Of a stretch of DNA of 12,141 nucleotides, positions 8,350 to 12,141 are shown piece after piece; within the stretch, counting starts at the first letter, position 1, and every line of letters starts with the position of its first letter. The notes under the pieces were generated by a model. It had not been told where the DNA came from and searched no databases. It worked only from the letters and a program-made list of their open reading frames with translations. The position numbers were made by a program, and so were the translations under genes. The stretch spans positions 2,550 through 14,690 of the forward strand of contig ML986830.1 in assembly GCA_010094045.1 (NCBI GenBank), written 5' to 3'. This DNA is from Lojkania enalia. Its lineage: Eukaryota > Ascomycota > Dothideomycetes > Pleosporales.

Positions 8350-10600
8350 ATTGTAATTTGTAATAGCGGACTACTATTATAATCTACTTATCTACTATAA
8401 AGATATTATAGTTCTATAGTACTCTATTATAATACTATATTATTATAATCTCTAATTCTTACTTAGGCTGCCCTAAAGTTATATATATACTAATTATTAG
8501 TAGTTCTAAAAAGCGATCTACCTACTATAAGTACTATTTTACCTACTATTTACTCTATAAACCGTCTCTTAACTAGAGTTACTAACTAACTTCTATCTGC
8601 CTAGCCTGAGTAAGTATCTACTTAAACCTATTATTAAGCCGATTATTATAATAATAGATAAAAGATATACTCTACTATATAAATATAATATTATTAATAA
8701 GCTACTCCAGCCGGATAGTAAACTAGTTTTTAGCTCTAGCCGTCTAATACAGCTTCTACTAGAGTATCTTCTCTACCTTAGCTACTATATCCTATACTAT
8801 CTTATAGAACTAGCTAATATAGATTAGCCGGCTATTAAGATAGAATATTTTCTTATCCTTTAACTAGTAAATATTACCTAAATTACTAGCTGTTAGTATA
8901 ATAAACTTTCTATATACTAGTAAGCTAATTATCTTACTTATTAGACTAAACGATCTATTAGCTAGAAACTTCTACTATATAAGTAGAAAATACTTTTAGT
9001 CCTTATCCGTCTGCTTATTATACTCTACTACTAGAAGTAGCTTCTCTATACCTAGTACGCGCATGTAGTATACTACGCTAGCTAGTATATATAAGTAGTT
9101 CTTTACTATACGTAAGCGGTCTATTTTAGTATTAATCTCTAGTACGGTAAGAAAATAGATAAACCTACTACTAAATAGCTGATCGCCTATTAATTAAAAA
9201 ATAAATAATATAAGTATATCTAGTAGTACCTTAAACTAAGTATTTTTACTATCTCTATCTAATATAACTTATAGTACTATTACTAGTTTCTTCTATTTAT
9301 TTTACTAATAGAATAGCTTATATATATCTTCTATCTAATCTATTTTTTTCTTCCTATAATACCTATAATAGAGGCTACTATTACTATTATTATTACTATT
9401 AGTACTACTTCTAATTCTACTAGACCTAGAACTCGCGCTATTATCTAATACTATACTATTATTATTACTATTATCACTATTACTACTATAGCTAAACTAT
9501 ATAACCTAAACTTCTTTATTAGTAATAATATAGAGAAAGTAGTAGATAAACTTAATAATATAGCTAGCGTATACTACCTAATTCTTAGGGTTCTATAGTT
9601 AAGTAAGCGGATATTTATCTACTTTATATTACTAAACGTTTTTAAACTACTATCTTATCTCTTATATAAGTAATAATAACCCTCTAATACTTTACTTAAC
9701 TAATAGTTTAACTAGCTTCGCCGCCTATTAAAGTTTTATCTTACTTTAGTTAGGTAGCTAAATCTAATATATAAGATGCACTCGATTCTACTTCGCTAGA
9801 TATTCTAGCTACCCTATCCGCTTAAACTACCTAGTCTTATTAGTCTTTACTACCTCTATATTTATAACCTATATTTTCTCTTCTTCTCTCTACTTTATAA
9901 ACTTAAATCTGGCTAACTAATTATATATAATATTAGCCTCTATATAAGAAATAGCTAGCTTATAGTTATAGCTACTTATATTAATAATAAAATATTACTG
10001 CAGCCTACCAGCCTAAAAGAATATCTATACCTTAACCTTCTAATAGAGCCTACTTTTATCGCCTATCTATACCTACTTATACTTCTTTTTTAGATATATA
10101 TATAGTATATTAATATTAGTAGTAGTATAGTATCTAGATTACTTATACTAGAACTTATTTAGTAGCTTTTCTAATTCTAATATTAGTTGCTCGAACGGTA
10201 CGGGCAGCTAGATATCTTTTACTAGTCTAATTAGCTACTAATAAGTATACTTAACAATTACCCTTCTCTACTCTATTATTATACTATAATAGTACTATAA
10301 ATATATATTAATATTTAATATAGTAGTTATATATTCTTTATATATTAGAACGTAGTACTTAGATAGATAGTAGAAATAGTTTTTAATATCCTCTAATAAT
10401 AGTACTATTCTACTTACTTATATATAGGTCTTTCTATTATAGATATAGTATTACGTTCTTAGTTTAAACGTCTATATATCCTAGTAGAACTATATCCTTC
10501 CAGCCTTATTATAGCCCTATACTAGTACAGGTGCGATAATATAGTATTATAAGTAGAATAAATAGACTCTACTAAATAGTTTTTATATATAAAGTATTAG
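8349..10600 (-). pseudogene. Truncated TLH copy 3 (2,252 bp)
   Basis: Matches 2306-4557 at a constant offset of 6,043 at both ends, so it has the same length and left cut as the copy at 5028-7279. The start-codon equivalent (10493-10495) is ATA and stops are dense. It is generally more AT-rich than copy 2, yet keeps some C or G that copy 2 lost, for example GAACTCGCGC near 9430 where copy 2 reads GAACTTGTAC. The two copies were therefore mutated at least partly independently. The helicase core is absent. Confidence 0.9.
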
Positions 10601-10891
10601 GGTTAAAATACTAGTTATAAATAAATTAGGGGGGTAATAGTTAGACAAATTACCCTCTTTTAACAACCTATTTTAGGTATAGTACTATAGTACTATACCT
10701 AATCTATCACGAATCAGGCCCGATTTATTACCTTATATTAGATAGGGTTAGAGTACTAGTTGTAAATAAATTAGGGGGGTAACGGTTAGACGAATTACCC
10801 CCTTTTAACAACCTATTTTAGGTATAGTACTATAGTACTATACCTAATCTATTATAAATTAGGCCTAATTTATTATCTTATATTAGATAGG
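10601..10891 (+). repeat. 145-bp telomere-headed satellite, array D (2 units)
   Basis: Units lie at 10601-10745 and 10746-10891. The head reads TTAGGGTTAA (10597-10606), slightly decayed. This array has two units where the others have three. Palindromes are weakened in the second unit (AAATTAGGCCTAATTT replaces the GGGCC form, still a perfect palindrome). The final joint is GATAGGATTACG, matching the cut site of the longest copy (TAGGATTACG at 2303-2312) exactly. Confidence 0.9.
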
Positions 10892-11955
10892 ATTACGATT
10901 TATAATAGTAGACTACTATTATAATCTACCTATCTACTATAAAGATATTATAGTTTTATAGTACTCTATTATAATATTATATTATTATAATCTCTAACTC
11001 TTATCTAAACTACCCTAAAGTTATATATATACTAACTATTAGTAGTTTTAAAAAGCAATCTACCTATTATAAGTACTACTTTACCTACTACTTATTCTAT
11101 AAGCCGTCTTTTAACTAGAGCTGTTAACTAGCTTCTATCTATCTAGCTTAAGTAAGTATCTACTTAAGCCTATTATTAAGCTAATTATTATAATAATAGA
11201 TAAAAGATATACTCTACTATATAAATATAATATTATTAATAAACTATTCTAGCTAGATAGTAAATTAGTTTTTAGCTCTAGCCGTCTAATACAGCTCCTA
11301 CTAGAGTATCTTTTCTATCTTAGCTACTATATCCTATACTATCTTACAGAACTAGCTAATATAGATTAGCTAGCTATTAAGATAGAATGTCTTCTTATTC
11401 TTTAACTAGTAAATGTTACCTAAATTACTAGCTATTAGTATAATAAACTTCTTATATGCTAGTAAGCTAATTATCTTACTTATTAGACTAAACGATTTAT
11501 TAGCTAGAAACTTCTACTATATAAGTAGAAAATACTTCTAGTTCTTATCCATCTACTTATCATACTCTACTACTAAAAGTAGCTTCTCTATACCTAACAC
11601 GCGTATATAGTATACTATACTAGCTAGTATATATAAGTAGTTCTTTACTATATATAAGCGGTCTATCTTAGTATTAATCCCTAGTATGGTAAGAAAATAG
11701 ATAAACCTACTATTAAATAGCCGATCGCCTATTAATTAAAAAATAAATAATATAAATATATCTAGTAGTATTCTAAGTTAAGCGTTTTTACTATCCCTAT
11801 CTAATATAACCTATAGTACTATTACTAGTTTCTTCTACTTATTTTACTAACAGAATAGCTTACGCGTATCTTCTATTTAATCTACTTCTTTCTTTCTATA
11901 GTATTTATAATAGGGGCTGCTATTACTATTATTATTACTATTAGTATTACTTCTA
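10891..11955 (-). pseudogene. Truncated TLH copy 4, broken on both sides
   Basis: Matches 2306-3370 at a constant offset of 8,585. The left cut is the one shared by copies 2 and 3. On the right, identity ends abruptly at about 11955, inside the Ser/Asn-rich linker, where unrelated sequence begins, so the promoter and N-terminal end seen in other copies are missing or lie beyond the insertion. This is the most eroded copy: in the 60-bp stretch matching 3001-3060 it has 18 G or C, against 27, 24 and 22 in copies 1 to 3 (hand count). Confidence 0.88.
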
Positions 11956-12141
11956 TAATAACGTAGGTAAGATAATAGGTCTAAATATAGTATAAATCCT
12001 CTTAGAAGTATATAGAAGTATATAGGGGATTAGAGACCTAGAAATTCTATTAATACCTATAGGCCTTATATAAAAGGATATAGAAGAACTATTAAGCTAC
12101 TTATAAGGGAGTATATAACTATATATAGAAGGGAAAAGGGG
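11954..12141 (+). mobile_element. Unrelated sequence, possible RIP-damaged LTR interrupting TLH copy 4
   Basis: At about 11954-11956 the TLH match stops and a purine-biased sequence unlike the rest of the window begins. It holds a tandem AGAAGTATAT pair (12004-12023), a TATA-like box TATATAAAAGG (12067-12077) and then a purine-rich stretch to the window edge. A left edge TATAATAACG could be a RIP-altered form of an LTR start (TG to TA). This composition is compatible with the 5' part of a retrotransposon LTR, but no primer-binding site, coding domain or target-site duplication can be seen. It could equally be another subtelomeric repeat. Confidence 0.3.

Noticed and set aside
4558..10891. MoTeR-like telomere-targeted retrotransposons
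   Set aside because: No reverse transcriptase motif appears in any frame examined; the protein similarity is to a RecQ-type helicase.
1..12141. AT-rich regional centromere
   Set aside because: RIP-degraded AT-rich DNA can mark centromeres, but TLH content and TTAGGG-like joints fit a subtelomere better. Centromere identity cannot be tested from sequence alone.

Overview
The window looks like subtelomeric DNA of a filamentous ascomycete (Pezizomycotina), heavily mutated by repeat-induced point mutation (RIP). It is very AT-rich with an excess of TpA, CpA and TpG are strongly depleted, and nearly all differences between repeat copies are transitions. No intact gene, tRNA or rRNA is visible. 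Genus and species cannot be told from this sequence.

Positions 1-4557 (minus strand) hold the longest copy of a dead telomere-linked RecQ-type helicase gene (TLH). One reading frame, riddled with stop codons but apparently free of frameshifts, runs from a probable ATG at 4450-4452 to the window edge. In order it encodes two degenerate C2H2-like fingers (OrsD/DUF3505-like), a long helical region with a Ser/Asn-rich linker, a domain with the layout of a tyrosine recombinase core, a RecQ-like helicase core and a Cys-containing tail. Its C-terminal end lies beyond position 1.

From 4558 to 11955 the window is a tandem array. Blocks of a 145-bp satellite whose unit boundaries read like telomere repeat (TTAGGGTTAG or TAGGGTTAG) alternate with pieces of the same TLH gene. 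Four pieces keep the right-hand (promoter and N-terminal) end and are cut at different depths on the left: about 35 bp (4704-4737), 2,252 bp (5028-7279), 198 bp (7716-7913) and 2,252 bp (8349-10600). A fifth piece (10891-11955) has the same left cut as the 2,252-bp copies but is interrupted on its right by unrelated DNA, possibly a RIP-damaged LTR (about 11954-12141).

The layout resembles yeast Y' arrays, in which helicase-encoding elements are separated by short telomeric tracts. TTAGGG reads left to right, so the ancestral chromosome end was probably to the right and the TLH gene was transcribed away from it. In a hand-counted sample GC falls stepwise from left to right through the four long copies. 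The array probably formed by repeated break, telomere-like joining and block duplication, and RIP then inactivated it.
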